Assembly (NCBI RefSeq): GCF_040675535.1
Contig: NZ_JBFAPC010000002.1
Location: 19,501-83,500 of the forward strand
Length of the DNA stretch: 64,000 nt
From: Patulibacter sp040675535
Lineage (GTDB): Bacteria > Actinomycetota > Thermoleophilia > Solirubrobacterales > Solirubrobacteraceae
Direction of reading: 5' to 3'
A model generated the notes under the pieces. That model had not been told where the DNA came from. It saw only the letters and a program-made list of their open reading frames with translations, and searched no databases. Of this stretch, positions 28,319 to 37,687 are shown in pieces. Positions within the stretch are counted from its first letter, which is position 1; each line of letters starts with the position of its first letter. The position numbers were made by a program, and so were the translations under genes.

Positions 28319-28831
28319 TCAGAACACTGGCTTGCAGTCACCGTCCACGACCTTGATCCCATTCGTGCGGTATGTCTTATCCCCCAACTTGTAAGAGACG
28401 GACGCGCGCTCTCCCATAAGCGCTTTTGCTTGCTTCGGTTTCAGGTGTACGGGCTTGAGGCCCCAAATAATCCGTCCATAGCTGACGACCGAAGTTGCTG
28501 TGTCGAGCTTCATGCGGTAGGTCTTGGATCCGATTGCAAGACGTACGCCGGTGGGTTTGTTGCGCTTTGCCAGCCTCTTCTCATCGGCCAACTTGATACG
28601 GGGCTTAACGACGGTGTCGAGGTCGGCGTAGACGCCGGGGCGTCCCAGACAGCCTGATGACTTTGCGCTGGCAGCGACCCAAGCTTTGTACTTGAGCGGC
28701 TTGCGCGGCGCCGCGTCAGAGATCGCGACAACACCGAGGCCAACGATCGCTACGATGACGAGCGCCACAAGGCTAACTCGTGCGCTACGGGTGGTTGGTA
28801 GTGGATGGGTAAATACGGTCATGATCTGCAA
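28319..28831 (-). CDS. hypothetical secreted or membrane-anchored protein
   Basis: 170 residues (166 if the second ATG is used). A single N-terminal hydrophobic segment (VSLVALVIVAIVGLGVVAI) is followed by a cleavage-like AISDAAP. The rest is small, basic and beta-rich, with two cysteines (SSGCLGRPG and DGDCKPVF) that could form a disulfide. I do not recognise a family. It is the last gene of a three-gene minus-strand operon of exported proteins, 34 bp after the preceding one. Base composition is visibly less GC-rich than the backbone. Confidence 0.65.
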   Translation of the reverse strand: MQIMTVFTHPLPTTRSARVSLVALVIVAIVGLGVVAISDAAPRKPLKYKAWVAASAKSSGCLGRPGVYADLDTVVKPRIKLADEKRLAKRNKPTGVRLAIGSKTYRMKLDTATSVVSYGRIIWGLKPVHLKPKQAKALMGERASVSYKLGDKTYRTNGIKVVDGDCKPVF

Positions 28832-28865
28832 CTGGTATGTGGCATTTCCGGAATCTACGCAATAC

Positions 28866-31103
28866 CTACGGTCCGGCGAAGGCTACGGCGCAGTCCTTGA
28901 GGTCTTGAACACCAGTGACGGTGTCGATCGCGAGCCCGATAGCTTCCTCGATGGCGGCAAGTCCCCGTGCCAGCTTGAGTGCCGCCGCGCTACTGCTGCC
29001 GAGCTTGAGGATGAGCGCATCGAGCACTCTGCGCGAGGATACGACGGTCAGAAGGGCGTCGTTTGGTGAGTGGATGATGGACAGGCTCGTCTTGAGGTCG
29101 TCAACGACCTTCGCATCCCTCGTTGTCTTTCCTGGGTATGCGACCTTGCCGATCTGAGCCACGGCCTTGCTGAGCGAGTTCTTCGCCGTCTCGATAGCCG
29201 TCACGTACTTCTTCGCCTTGAGAAGCCGGGTGAAGGCGACGGCATCGATTGAAATGTTGAAAATGCACTTCTGTTTGGCGGAGAGCAGTTTCGGGTCGTC
29301 CCAAATGTCCCCGGTGAAGATGCAGGCGATCGTCGTACCAGAGACATTGATCCAGCCGGCGTCATCACCGGGGTCGCACGCTTTGCGCGGCGCTCCGGGG
29401 TTTGAGCTAGTCGCATACGTGGGGCGCTGAAGGCACAAGGCACTCGAAAGACCCTGACAGTACGGATTGCCGTTGAGTGGGCCTGAGGGGCCCCGGGAGG
29501 GGCCTTCAGCGGAGTCCTCGAGTGGCGCCCCAATCGGGTCGGCGCGCACGCCGGACCCTGCTCCGGCAGGCAAGTGCCGCGACACCCAGATGTCTCGCGG
29601 GCCCTGCTTTCTGCCGTCCGAGGTTTCCGTCCAACTCCCCGTAGTCCACGCTGTCGTGACGACGTTGTCCGGGGACGCATCGATCGGTTGGCTGCCGGAT
29701 ATAACGAAGTCGCGTTTCGTCATTCCGGCGGGATCTACGAGGCGGGTGACATCCGTGACCTCTCCGGCTCCGGTCGCGATCGCCAGGGCCAGACCGGTGC
29801 GTAGCGTCTCGCTGCTGGACGAGTCGATAGCTCCCGTGGAGGCCGTGTAGGAGAAGGCGCAGGAGCCATCGCTAAGTTGGGCGACGCCGCCTGGTTGCGC
29901 GTAGGTGAGGCTCTGCGACGAGGCCGGCATCGCGACGCGAGGCTGCGGGAAGCCGGCAGGGTCAAGTCGGTCGATGTAGACACCGTTGGCGTAGAGGCTT
30001 CCGATCATTGTCGCGGTGCAGACACGCCCGACGCGATCCACGGTAGTCCTCATATCGAGGTTGTAGAGGGACGATGAGTAGCGGATCGGTGCTGAGACGG
30101 TGCCGTCGGGTGCCATGCGTTGGATCTCGCCGAAGGCGTAATCGTTGCTGGCCCCAACGAGCGATCCATCGCCACCGATAGCGAGTTGGGCCGTCTCGCT
30201 CCAACTCGGCACGCTGCTGGTGAGGAGATCTGGGCCAGCGATGCCGGCGGCGGAGATTCGGCGAAAATGCGCCACCAGCGACGTTGATTGGGCAGGGATG
30301 TTGGCCCAAGCAACACCGACGTTGCCGTCCTCGAGCGCGCGGATCGTCGGCGTGCCGACTATTCCATTCGGGAGGGTGCCAAGCGAGATGTCGTCCAGGC
30401 GTTCACCATCGGCGGTCACGCCTGTGGCGTGCAAGCTTGGGTCTTCCGACGAACCCGGATCGACGGAGTTCCACGCGAGCCAGGTTCGGGACGCTCCATC
30501 GATGGCGATTGCTGGCGCGGGTCCGTCCACGGTGATGATGCCGCGATTCGTGACGGTCGTCTCGCGCCGCAGCGAGCCGTCGGCACCGATTTGGGCGAGC
30601 TTGACGCGCTGGGCGCAGGCACCAGGTTCGCAGCCGGTCGCGGCGGTTTGCCATGAAGCTGAGATGGCACCTCCCGGTCCAACGGCGATCTGTGGCGAAC
30701 CGCCCAACGACACGGTCGGGAGATCGGGTGATGGGGCGCTGGTTGGCGAATAGCCGCTGTCGAGCTCGATCGGCGCTCGAACGGTGCCGGTCGGTGAGAC
30801 CGATGAGAGCATCACGCGAATGCGACCGAGAGCCGACGGATCCGCAGACACCGCGACGTACTCGAACCACGCGATCGCTGAGGTGCCATCGGGGCCTGTC
30901 GCCACGCGCGGCGCGATCACGCTTGCGTCGCCGACCGGACTGGTCACCGTCGCGATCTTGACTGGCGCGGACCACCGCGGGGCGTCGGCTTGTGCTGCGT
31001 GCGAAAAGGCGAGCAGTCCCGCGACGAAGGTCAGCGCCATGACCGGCGTCCGGCGCCATACCCGCTTCGTGATGCTGCGCCGCAGCCGACCTACGTGGTT
31101 CAC
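28866..31103 (-). CDS. large secreted protein, probable beta-propeller
   Basis: 745 residues with a signal peptide (VMALTFVAGLLAFSHAAQA). Residues 40-500 hold repeated blocks of the form PQIAVGPGGAISASWQ, PAIAIDGASRTWLAWN and AQLAIGGDGSLVGASN, about 50-60 residues apart, as in exo-sialidase/BNR-like propellers. The last 200 residues are a separate Cys-containing helical domain. No catalytic signature is seen. GTG start overlapping the upstream stop (GTGA), so it is translated with the next protein in the operon. Function unknown. Confidence 0.7.
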   Translation of the reverse strand: MNHVGRLRRSITKRVWRRTPVMALTFVAGLLAFSHAAQADAPRWSAPVKIATVTSPVGDASVIAPRVATGPDGTSAIAWFEYVAVSADPSALGRIRVMLSSVSPTGTVRAPIELDSGYSPTSAPSPDLPTVSLGGSPQIAVGPGGAISASWQTAATGCEPGACAQRVKLAQIGADGSLRRETTVTNRGIITVDGPAPAIAIDGASRTWLAWNSVDPGSSEDPSLHATGVTADGERLDDISLGTLPNGIVGTPTIRALEDGNVGVAWANIPAQSTSLVAHFRRISAAGIAGPDLLTSSVPSWSETAQLAIGGDGSLVGASNDYAFGEIQRMAPDGTVSAPIRYSSSLYNLDMRTTVDRVGRVCTATMIGSLYANGVYIDRLDPAGFPQPRVAMPASSQSLTYAQPGGVAQLSDGSCAFSYTASTGAIDSSSSETLRTGLALAIATGAGEVTDVTRLVDPAGMTKRDFVISGSQPIDASPDNVVTTAWTTGSWTETSDGRKQGPRDIWVSRHLPAGAGSGVRADPIGAPLEDSAEGPSRGPSGPLNGNPYCQGLSSALCLQRPTYATSSNPGAPRKACDPGDDAGWINVSGTTIACIFTGDIWDDPKLLSAKQKCIFNISIDAVAFTRLLKAKKYVTAIETAKNSLSKAVAQIGKVAYPGKTTRDAKVVDDLKTSLSIIHSPNDALLTVVSSRRVLDALILKLGSSSAAALKLARGLAAIEEAIGLAIDTVTGVQDLKDCAVAFAGP

Positions 31104-33463
31104 CGGACCGTGACCTTCTTGTTGTTCAGGAGGGTCTTGCTTCCGTAGCGCACGGTCAGGCGGTACGCGCCCTTCTTCTTCGGTGCCGTGAAGCGTGCAG
31201 CGTTCGGCTTCGCGCGAACGGTGCCGCGGATCGTCTTGCCCCGCCTGGGCTTCCAGCTGATGGCCAGCTTGGCCTTGTTGGGCACGTTCTTGAGCTTCAG
31301 GGTGAGCTTCTTGCCGTGCTTGACGGACTTCGCGGCGAGCTTGGCGCTGGCGACGGGGACGACCTTGACCGGCGGCTTCGTGCCGGGCAGCGGGTTCGAC
31401 GGCGGAGGGTTGGACGGCGGCGGCGTCGCGGAAGTCGTCGTCGGCGGCGGCGAGGTGTCGGAGGGAAGCGCTTGGACGCTGTAGGTCGTGGATGTGGTGC
31501 TGGTGTTGCCCGCAGCGTCGGTGGCGGTGACGGTGAACGTCTTCGTTCCCGGTGTGGTCGTGTCGACGGTCGCGGGGCCGCTGCAGTGTGCGACGGCGCT
31601 GCCGTCGGTCTCGTCGTTGCAGGCATAGATGCTCGCGACGGCTTGTCCGGCGGTGAAGACCTGGCCTTGGGCCGGTGTGGTGATGCTGATCGTGGGCGGC
31701 GTCGTGTCGAGGGGGATCGGCTCCGTGGCGACGGTGATCGCGGAGGGATCGCGGAGGCCGGTGATGAAGCTGTCCTGGACGGTCGCGCCGTCGGTCGTCG
31801 CTCGGCCGATTCGGCCGGCTGCCTCGTCGGTCCAGTAGACGTGGGCGGCGTCAGCGGTCAGCTGGGTGGGGTGAATGCCCGTGACGAGGTCGTCGCGGGT
31901 ACCGGTGCCGTCGAGGTTGGCGCGGTGGATCGCGTCGACGCCCTTTTCGGTCCAAAAGACGTAGTGGTCGTTGGCGGCGAGGGCTTCGATGCGGTGCCCG
32001 GCCGTCAGGAGGCTGTTGCGGACGTCGGTGCCGTCGATGTTCGCGCGGCCGATCTCTCGGTTGTCGCCGTCGGCGCCGCCCCAGAAGAGAAAGCGGTCGG
32101 TCGCGGCGAGCGTCGGTGCTTCGCCGCCGCCGTCGGTGCCTACCACCCACCGCGTGGCGCCGGTGCCGTCGAGGTTGGCGCGGTTGATGCCGTAGAAGGA
32201 CCACCAGAAGACGTGCTTGCCGTCTGTTGCGATGTCCTGGTGGATGTCCTCGGCGATCTCGGGGACCGCCCCGGCGAGCGGGGTCGGGGTGATGAGGTTC
32301 GGCGTCAGGTTGCTGCCGTCGGCGTTGAGCCGCCCGATCGCGCCGTACGCTTGGCTCGTTCCCCAGTAGGTCGTGCTGGAGGCCGCGGCCAGGCCACCGG
32401 TCTGCTGGAGGACTCCGAGGAAGTGGGGCGTGACGTCGCTGCCGTCGATCGCCATGCGGCCGAGGCCGGTGACGTAGTCGGTCCAGTAGAGGTGTCCGGC
32501 GTCCAGGGCGAGCGGACCTCGCGGGCTGGAGCCCGTCGCGGCGAACTGCTGCTGGACGCTCGTGCCGTCGAGGTTGGCGCGAGCGACGGTCCTGCCGTTC
32601 TGCCAGTAGAGGTGCGTCGGCGTGGCGCGGATCTCGCCCGGGTTCTGGTCGGCGCCGGTGATGAAGGCGGGCTCGGGGCTGCTGCCGTCGAGGTTGGCGC
32701 GGCCGACGGCCGTGGCGCTGGTCCAGTAGAGGTGGTCTCCCTGGATGGCGATGCCACCGATGTTGCTGGGAGTGGTGACGAGGTTGGCGTCGACCTCTCG
32801 GGTGGCCAAGGAGATGCGGCTGATCGAGGCGTCGCCGTCGGACTCCGCCCAGTAGAGGTGGTTCGCGGTGACTGCGAGGCTCGTGGGCCAGTACGTGCCG
32901 CCGTCGCTTTCGGTGACGAAGTCGTTGTCGACGTCGGTGCCGTCCAGATTGGCGCGACCGATCGAGTGGCGGCTGGCGACGCTCCAATACAGGTGGGTGC
33001 CGTCGTTGGTGAGGGAGTAGTACGAGCGGCGCCGTGAGTCGGGGGACAACTCGATGAACCGCCGCTGGACGTTCGTCCCGTCGACGTTGGCGCGGCCGAT
33101 CGTGCCTGCGGCGCCATCGAGCCAGAACAGGTGCGTCCCGTCCGAGGTGACGGCATCCGGCTGGTAGGCCCCCGTGTCGGCGAACGTGTCGTCGACGTTC
33201 GTGCCGTCAGTGTTCGCGCTGCCGATCGTGCCGGCGGCGGCGTCGGACCAGAAGAGCTTCGTCGGCGCGCCATCTGCGGATGCGGCCGGCGGTGAGCCGC
33301 CCACCGACACGAACGCGAGAAGGAGTCCGATGACGAGCAGGAGGGACCGGGTACGGACGGGCGCAGGACGGGTTGGGCGAAGCATCAAGGTCTTTCGGAT
33401 TCGTGGCGCGGCGGCGTCGCCTGCAGCGTCTCGGGGACGCGTGTCGGACGATGGACGGTTCAT
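31100..33463 (-). CDS. secreted YWTD-type beta-propeller protein with C-terminal Ig-like domains
   Basis: 787 residues from 33463; a shorter start at 33382 (MLRPTRPAPVRTR) gives a cleaner signal peptide (SLLLVIGLLLAFVSVGG). About twelve repeats of HLYWTD..IGRANLDGT form one or two YWTD propellers (to about residue 560). An Ig-like segment (PPTISITTPAQGQVFTAGQ), a Pro/Thr-rich linker and a basic beta domain ending LLNNKKVTVR follow. The N-terminal 25 residues match those of the protein at 34210-35460 because of duplicated upstream DNA. A binding rather than enzymatic role is likely. First gene of a three-gene operon. Confidence 0.75.
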   Translation of the reverse strand: MNRPSSDTRPRDAAGDAAAPRIRKTLMLRPTRPAPVRTRSLLLVIGLLLAFVSVGGSPPAASADGAPTKLFWSDAAAGTIGSANTDGTNVDDTFADTGAYQPDAVTSDGTHLFWLDGAAGTIGRANVDGTNVQRRFIELSPDSRRRSYYSLTNDGTHLYWSVASRHSIGRANLDGTDVDNDFVTESDGGTYWPTSLAVTANHLYWAESDGDASISRISLATREVDANLVTTPSNIGGIAIQGDHLYWTSATAVGRANLDGSSPEPAFITGADQNPGEIRATPTHLYWQNGRTVARANLDGTSVQQQFAATGSSPRGPLALDAGHLYWTDYVTGLGRMAIDGSDVTPHFLGVLQQTGGLAAASSTTYWGTSQAYGAIGRLNADGSNLTPNLITPTPLAGAVPEIAEDIHQDIATDGKHVFWWSFYGINRANLDGTGATRWVVGTDGGGEAPTLAATDRFLFWGGADGDNREIGRANIDGTDVRNSLLTAGHRIEALAANDHYVFWTEKGVDAIHRANLDGTGTRDDLVTGIHPTQLTADAAHVYWTDEAAGRIGRATTDGATVQDSFITGLRDPSAITVATEPIPLDTTPPTISITTPAQGQVFTAGQAVASIYACNDETDGSAVAHCSGPATVDTTTPGTKTFTVTATDAAGNTSTTSTTYSVQALPSDTSPPPTTTSATPPPSNPPPSNPLPGTKPPVKVVPVASAKLAAKSVKHGKKLTLKLKNVPNKAKLAISWKPRRGKTIRGTVRAKPNAARFTAPKKKGAYRLTVRYGSKTLLNNKKVTVR

Positions 33464-33656
33464 GTCGGATTGGGACGGGGGTCGCGGTCAGCGGGACGGA
33501 GGGATGCGTCACCGCCGTTCGGCCCTCGGACGGAAGACGTGGCGCCGCATCGTTTTTGAGACTCGCCGGGGCGGCGTCTTGCGTCGAGGTTCACCTTTCG
33601 GGGAGGGCCCGTTTCAGCGGCTGAATCGGTTCGTTTGCACGGGAAAGCGGGGCTCC
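33464..33656 (-). promoter_or_regulatory. conserved upstream element, copy 1
   Basis: Read on the minus strand, this stretch aligns with 35643-35461. Shared blocks are CCCGTGCAAACGA, an identical 26-nt core (33607-33582, starting CCCTCCCCGAAAGGTGAACC), GCGAGTCTC and GGCGCCACGTCTTCCGTCCG. The core has a GAAA loop closed by CC/GG. The similarity runs into the start of the coding region (33420-33374, 47 identical bases). It may be a promoter/operator region or a structured leader RNA. Confidence 0.6.
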
Positions 33657-34209
33657 TGGCGACGTTGTGGGTGGATCGTCGGGGGTTCAGCACCCCGGAG
33701 ATGGTGGGCAGAGGCCTCCGAGTCTGGGCAGGCCTGTCGCGGATATCGCGTCGCCGGAGGGGAACGCAGACGTGCGGCGGCTGATCAGCCTGAGCGTCGT
33801 GCTTGCGTCTCGGTCCGGGCGTTCGGCAGGCTGGGATAGAGCGCCGCAGCGATCCGCGGCCGGTGCTCTGGATCGTGGGACAGAGCCTCACAAACGTCGG
33901 GGGCTGGCAGCGGCACGCCCACGAGAGCGAGCCGTCCAGCAGCTTCATCGCCGCGATGAGCGACGGGGTCACGGCGTGACCATCTGGGATCCGCGCCACG
34001 CTGCCCGCAAGCCCGACTCGCTTACCTCGGTCGCTGAGACCTCGCCGTTTCATCGAGCGACTCGAGTCAGGGCTTCGGCGTCAGACACGGTGTCGCCTTG
34101 GGCGGGCACGGCGGCCGTGGGCGTGGGCACCAGGCAGAGTCGTCATTCGGCCACAGTGCACCACTGTTCGCAAACGATGCTCTGGGATCACCCGACGATG
34201 TCTCTGGTG
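33657..34209. other. intergenic stretch without a recognised gene
   Basis: Lies between two minus-strand genes of secreted proteins. Open frames exist on both strands but none has a convincing start, family motif or signal peptide. An upstream promoter for the 33463 operon must lie near its right-hand edge of the conserved element. Confidence 0.4.
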
Positions 34210-35460
34210 TTAGCCGCGGGGCCCCTGGCCCGGGCTGAGGGTCGTCGCGGACTTCGGGGCCGACGTGCCGACGCCGACGGAGCCGACGAACGTGACTACG
34301 CGTTGGTCGTGAGCGACCGTGAACTTGACGTCGTAGCGGCCGCGCTGGCGGGGCGCCCGGATCGTGGCCAGCTTGTGGCGTACCGTGCCGGTGGTCCGGC
34401 GCGTCGTCTTGCGCTTGCCGATCAGGGTCCAGGTGGCGGTGACGCGCTTGCCCTCAGCATTGAGCACCTGCACGGCAAAGCGGCCTCGCGCCGGGATCCG
34501 GCGCTTGGCAACGATCGGGGTGGTTGCCGGAATCGCCGCGACGTACGGAGAGGGCTGCTCGGTCTTGGTGATCGTGTTTCCGTGGAGGGTGTACGAGAGT
34601 TTGCGAAACGGGGCGCCGCTGCCTCGCACCTGCAACAAGCCGCACGATGTTGCCGGGCTCCCGTGCTGGTGGAAGTAGGCACGGTACGGCGTGACGCCGC
34701 CGAAATAGGACGGCATCAGGGTCCCGCCGCCCTCGACAGGAGGCCCGCTGAAGTCGAGCGGCCCGGTCTTGATGGCCGCGGTGTATGTGTTGACGATCTT
34801 CTTCACACCTTGGCCGGTCGCGAGACTCGAGGCCGACTGGCCGCCGAAGTCGCCGGCATACCCGAAGAAGCCAACCCACCCGTCCACTCCGCCGGAGAGC
34901 TTGAACCCTCTGTCGCACCGGCTGTTCGACGCACCGAACTCCTCGGCGGTGCCGAGAGGGGCGAAATTGGCGGGCAGGTCACCGTCGTCGGGCACGGCGT
35001 ACTGCTGAATCGCCAGCTTCTGCTGGGCGAGGGCGTCGGCTGCGAAGCGCTTTGCTTCGGAGTACCGGCCCGTGACGGCCAGGATCCGCGTCGCGGAGAG
35101 GTCGAACCAGAGGCGGGTTGGCTCGGCGTCCAGCGTTGCCGCTTGAGACAGCAGTGGTTCGATCGTCGCCTCGGCACCCAACAGGTCTGACTGGGCGAGC
35201 AGCCGGTCGGCATGCTCCCACGTGGCCGTGAACTCCGGCGTCGGAGGGGCGGCGGCCGCAGCGGACGCCGTCGACACGAACGCGGCGATCGTAAAGACGG
35301 CTGCCGTCAAGCGGCGGGCTGGCGCGTCGTTTCGGCGCTTGGCGCTGAGCGCGGAGAGTGGGCGAAGCATCAAGGTCTTTCGGATTCGTGGCGCGGCGGC
35401 GTCGCGTACGGTGTCTCGACGTTGCATGTCGGACGATCGCCGGTCATGCCGGATTAGCAT
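34210..35460 (-). CDS. hypothetical secreted protein
   Basis: 416 residues from 35460; an internal ATG (MLRPLSALSAKRR) is an alternative. A signal peptide (LTAAVFTIAAFVSTASAAAAA) follows a basic region. Residues 75-150 look TPR-like (EHADRLLAQSDLLGAEATI..YSEAKRFAADALAQQKLAI). The middle is Gly/aromatic-rich, and the C-terminal 120 residues form a basic beta domain like that ending the YWTD protein. Family not recognised. It is transcribed away from the LuxR-type regulator pair and carries the second copy of the upstream element. Confidence 0.65.
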   Translation of the reverse strand: MLIRHDRRSSDMQRRDTVRDAAAPRIRKTLMLRPLSALSAKRRNDAPARRLTAAVFTIAAFVSTASAAAAAPPTPEFTATWEHADRLLAQSDLLGAEATIEPLLSQAATLDAEPTRLWFDLSATRILAVTGRYSEAKRFAADALAQQKLAIQQYAVPDDGDLPANFAPLGTAEEFGASNSRCDRGFKLSGGVDGWVGFFGYAGDFGGQSASSLATGQGVKKIVNTYTAAIKTGPLDFSGPPVEGGGTLMPSYFGGVTPYRAYFHQHGSPATSCGLLQVRGSGAPFRKLSYTLHGNTITKTEQPSPYVAAIPATTPIVAKRRIPARGRFAVQVLNAEGKRVTATWTLIGKRKTTRRTTGTVRHKLATIRAPRQRGRYDVKFTVAHDQRVVTFVGSVGVGTSAPKSATTLSPGQGPRG

Positions 35461-35643
35461 GAGGAAGTCGGTCGGCGGGACGGGATCAACGGATGCGCCC
35501 CGGCCGTTCGGTCATCGGACGGAAGACGTGGCGCCGCATCTGTGCTGGAGACTCGCGGGACCGGTGTCTTTCGTCGAGGTTCACCTTTCGGGGAGGGCTC
35601 GTTCCAGGGACTGAATCGGGTCGTTTGCACGGGAAAGCGGGGT
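35461..35643 (-). promoter_or_regulatory. conserved upstream element, copy 2
   Basis: The minus-strand sequence has the same blocks as copy 1, with the 26-nt core at 35597-35572. Its outer edge lies about 10 bp from the -10 box (TATACT, 35654-35659) of the divergent regulator gene, so both could be controlled from one site. Confidence 0.6.
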
Positions 35644-35668
35644 GCGTCGTCCGTATACTCGCCGCCGC

Positions 35669-36526
35669 ATGGGTGCGCCAGACCGATCATCGGATCGACA
35701 CCAGACGGTCGTCGAGACGGCCACGATCCGGCTGCTGCGCTTGACGTTGTCGTTCGGCTGCGCCAGCTCGGTGGTGTCGCTCGTCGTCACGCTCGTCCCG
35801 TTCCGGAATGTCGGGACCGTGGCGCTGGCTTTCGCATGGGTCAGCGTGTGGGTGACAGCGTTCGTGGTTGCGCCGGTCACGGTGCGCCTGTTGCGCCGAC
35901 GTCCGTGGCAGGTCGTGCTCGCGGTGGCGTTGGCCAGTGCGATCACGACCGCGATCACGGGCGGCACGGAGAGCCCGCTGCGGACCGAGGCCAGCTGGTT
36001 GGGCTGGGCACTGACGGTGACCGTCGGTGCCGTCTCGGTCCTGGCGATGGCGGCGGTGCTCTGCGCCTCGGTGCTCGCCGGGATGCTGATCGCCGACACG
36101 ACGCTGCACGACGTCGTGGCGGGCCCGGATCGCTACACGTTGGTCACGGACGTCCTGAACCCCTTGGTGGTCGTCATGGCGGCGCTGGCGCTGGCCGGCG
36201 TCTTTCGGTCGGTGCTCGTCGATGCCGGGGGCGCGCTGTGGCGGATGCGCCACGGCGACGGCGCCGCGACCCCGGGGTTGCGCGCGCTGGTGGCCGGCCG
36301 TCGTGTCCTGGAGCTCCCCGGTCCCCGTCCTGACCCGGATCCGCTGACGCCGGCCCAGCGCGTCGTCGTCTCGTTGCTGGCTGACGGCCACACGCCCCAG
36401 CAGATCGCGCTGCTGACCGGTCGTGCCAACGACACGGTCTACGAGCACATCGCCAACGCCAAGAAGCGGGTCGGGGCGAGAACCATCGAGCACCTGATCG
36501 TGCGGTCCTGGCGGCAGCCGACGTGA
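35669..36526 (+). CDS. membrane-anchored LuxR-type transcription regulator (first of pair)
   Basis: 285 residues. About five N-terminal membrane segments (for example SFGCASSVVSLVVTLVPF and VWVTAFVVAPVTVRLL), then a C-terminal helix-turn-helix: DPLTPAQRVVVSLLADGHTP, QQIALLTGRANDTVYEHIAN and AKKRVGARTIEHLI. The last block is the LuxR/NarL recognition pattern. No receiver or sensor domain is seen, so it is a membrane one-component regulator. TATACT (35654-35659) ends 9 nt before this ATG; an upstream ATG at 35642 would precede the transcription start. It overlaps the next regulator by 4 bp. Confidence 0.75.
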   Translation: MGAPDRSSDRHQTVVETATIRLLRLTLSFGCASSVVSLVVTLVPFRNVGTVALAFAWVSVWVTAFVVAPVTVRLLRRRPWQVVLAVALASAITTAITGGTESPLRTEASWLGWALTVTVGAVSVLAMAAVLCASVLAGMLIADTTLHDVVAGPDRYTLVTDVLNPLVVVMAALALAGVFRSVLVDAGGALWRMRHGDGAATPGLRALVAGRRVLELPGPRPDPDPLTPAQRVVVSLLADGHTPQQIALLTGRANDTVYEHIANAKKRVGARTIEHLIVRSWRQPT

Positions 36527-37470
36527 ACGACCAGTCCGTGGCTCCCGTCGTCACGAGGCCGGCCGAGGCGCGTCGGCTGGAGATCCGTCGTCCGGCGGAG
36601 CTCGTCGAGCTGGCCGAGCTGGTCTACCGCGGCGTCTTCGGCGTCGGCCTGGTGGTTGCCACAGGCACCGCCGGCTACGCGCTGCTGCTCGTGGCTCTGC
36701 AGTCCGGGGGCCACCGTGGCGTCTCGGTCGGGGTCTGCGTCGCGGTGCTGATCGGCGAGCTGGTGGCCGTCCGCCACCGGGTGGCGGTCTATCGCGCCCT
36801 GCGGCTGCGGCCGCCGCTGGTGCTGCTCCCCGCGGTCGGGTTCGCGGTGGGCTGTGGCCTGATGGGCGTGCACAACCAGCAGATGTTCTACGCGCTGACG
36901 CTGCTCTTCGGCGTCCTGAGCGTGGCGGTCCCTTTGCGATGGACCGCCGTCGCCGCCGTGATCGCCGCGATCGGTCTCGGTCTACCCCGGGCACTGGACG
37001 GCAACTGGCTCAACGCCGACGTGATCGCCGCGGTCGTGATCCCCGTCGTGTTCTGGCTGATCATCGAGCAGCTCGCGCGCTACATGCTGCGCCTGCACCA
37101 CGCACTCACCGTCGATCCCGTCGACCCGCCACCGGTCCGGGTGCAGGCGTGGACGACTCCGGATCCCCCCGACGCTGTGGCCGGTGCGCAGTCCGGCGAC
37201 GACCTGCGGCGTGCGGCGGTCGACGACGCCGAGCACGATGCAGACAGCGAGGCCCCGAACCTCGACGATGCCGGCCTCAACAGCCGACAGATGGAGGTCA
37301 TCGCGTTGCGCTGCGAGGGGCTCACCGATCTCGAGATCGCTGCCTGCCTTCAGATGGGGCCTCAGCAGATCCGCCGGCACCTCCGCGTCGCGCGAGATCG
37401 CGTTGGCGTGCGCACCACGCCGCAGCTCGTCGCTTGGGCGATCCGCGTCGGGCTTGTGCCGCCGCCGTGA
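36523..37470 (+). CDS. membrane-anchored LuxR-type transcription regulator (second of pair)
   Basis: 315 residues. Six predicted membrane segments (residues about 35-180), an acidic linker (DDAEHDADSEAPNLDDAG), then a LuxR-type helix-turn-helix: LNSRQMEVIALRCEGLTDLE, IAACLQMGPQQIRRHLRVAR and DRVGVRTTPQLVAWAI. The layout mirrors the preceding gene although the membrane parts differ. The GTGA overlap indicates coupled translation. The pair sits between operons carrying the shared upstream element, making that element the natural candidate target. Confidence 0.75.
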   Translation: MNDQSVAPVVTRPAEARRLEIRRPAELVELAELVYRGVFGVGLVVATGTAGYALLLVALQSGGHRGVSVGVCVAVLIGELVAVRHRVAVYRALRLRPPLVLLPAVGFAVGCGLMGVHNQQMFYALTLLFGVLSVAVPLRWTAVAAVIAAIGLGLPRALDGNWLNADVIAAVVIPVVFWLIIEQLARYMLRLHHALTVDPVDPPPVRVQAWTTPDPPDAVAGAQSGDDLRRAAVDDAEHDADSEAPNLDDAGLNSRQMEVIALRCEGLTDLEIAACLQMGPQQIRRHLRVARDRVGVRTTPQLVAWAIRVGLVPPP

Positions 37471-37601
37471 GTGGACGGGGTGGACGAACTCGGTTCTGCT
37501 CGCGAGACGCGGCGACCGGGGCTGCCTGTCGTCAAGGGATGGGCGGGCCGCTGGCGTCCCGCGTTCATCGTGGAAATCGACGGGCTCGTTCGTCTCGCCG
37601 G

Positions 37602-37627
37602 CCCTCCCCGAAAGGTGAACCTCGACG
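37602..37627 (+). promoter_or_regulatory. conserved upstream element core, copy 3
   Basis: The 26-nt core of copies 1 and 2 recurs identically here on the plus strand, 60 nt before the secreted-protein start at 37688. Flanking similarity is weaker: CGTGGAAATCGA upstream and GAGTCTGGCGC downstream. Confidence 0.65.
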
Positions 37628-37687
37628 CGTGAGGCGAACCCCAGCAGAGTCTGGCGCTCAATGCCGCGCTCTGATTTGAAACTCAAC

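Noticed and set aside
33582..33607. c-di-GMP-I (GEMM) riboswitch in the shared upstream element
   Set aside because: There is a GAAA loop and, in copy 1 only, GACGCAA, but the required GGCAAACC block is missing or far away and copies 2 and 3 lack GACGCAAAG.
33460..34053. Minus-strand frame of 197 codons over the intergenic stretch
   Set aside because: It runs through the conserved upstream element, has no signal peptide or domain and no start signal.
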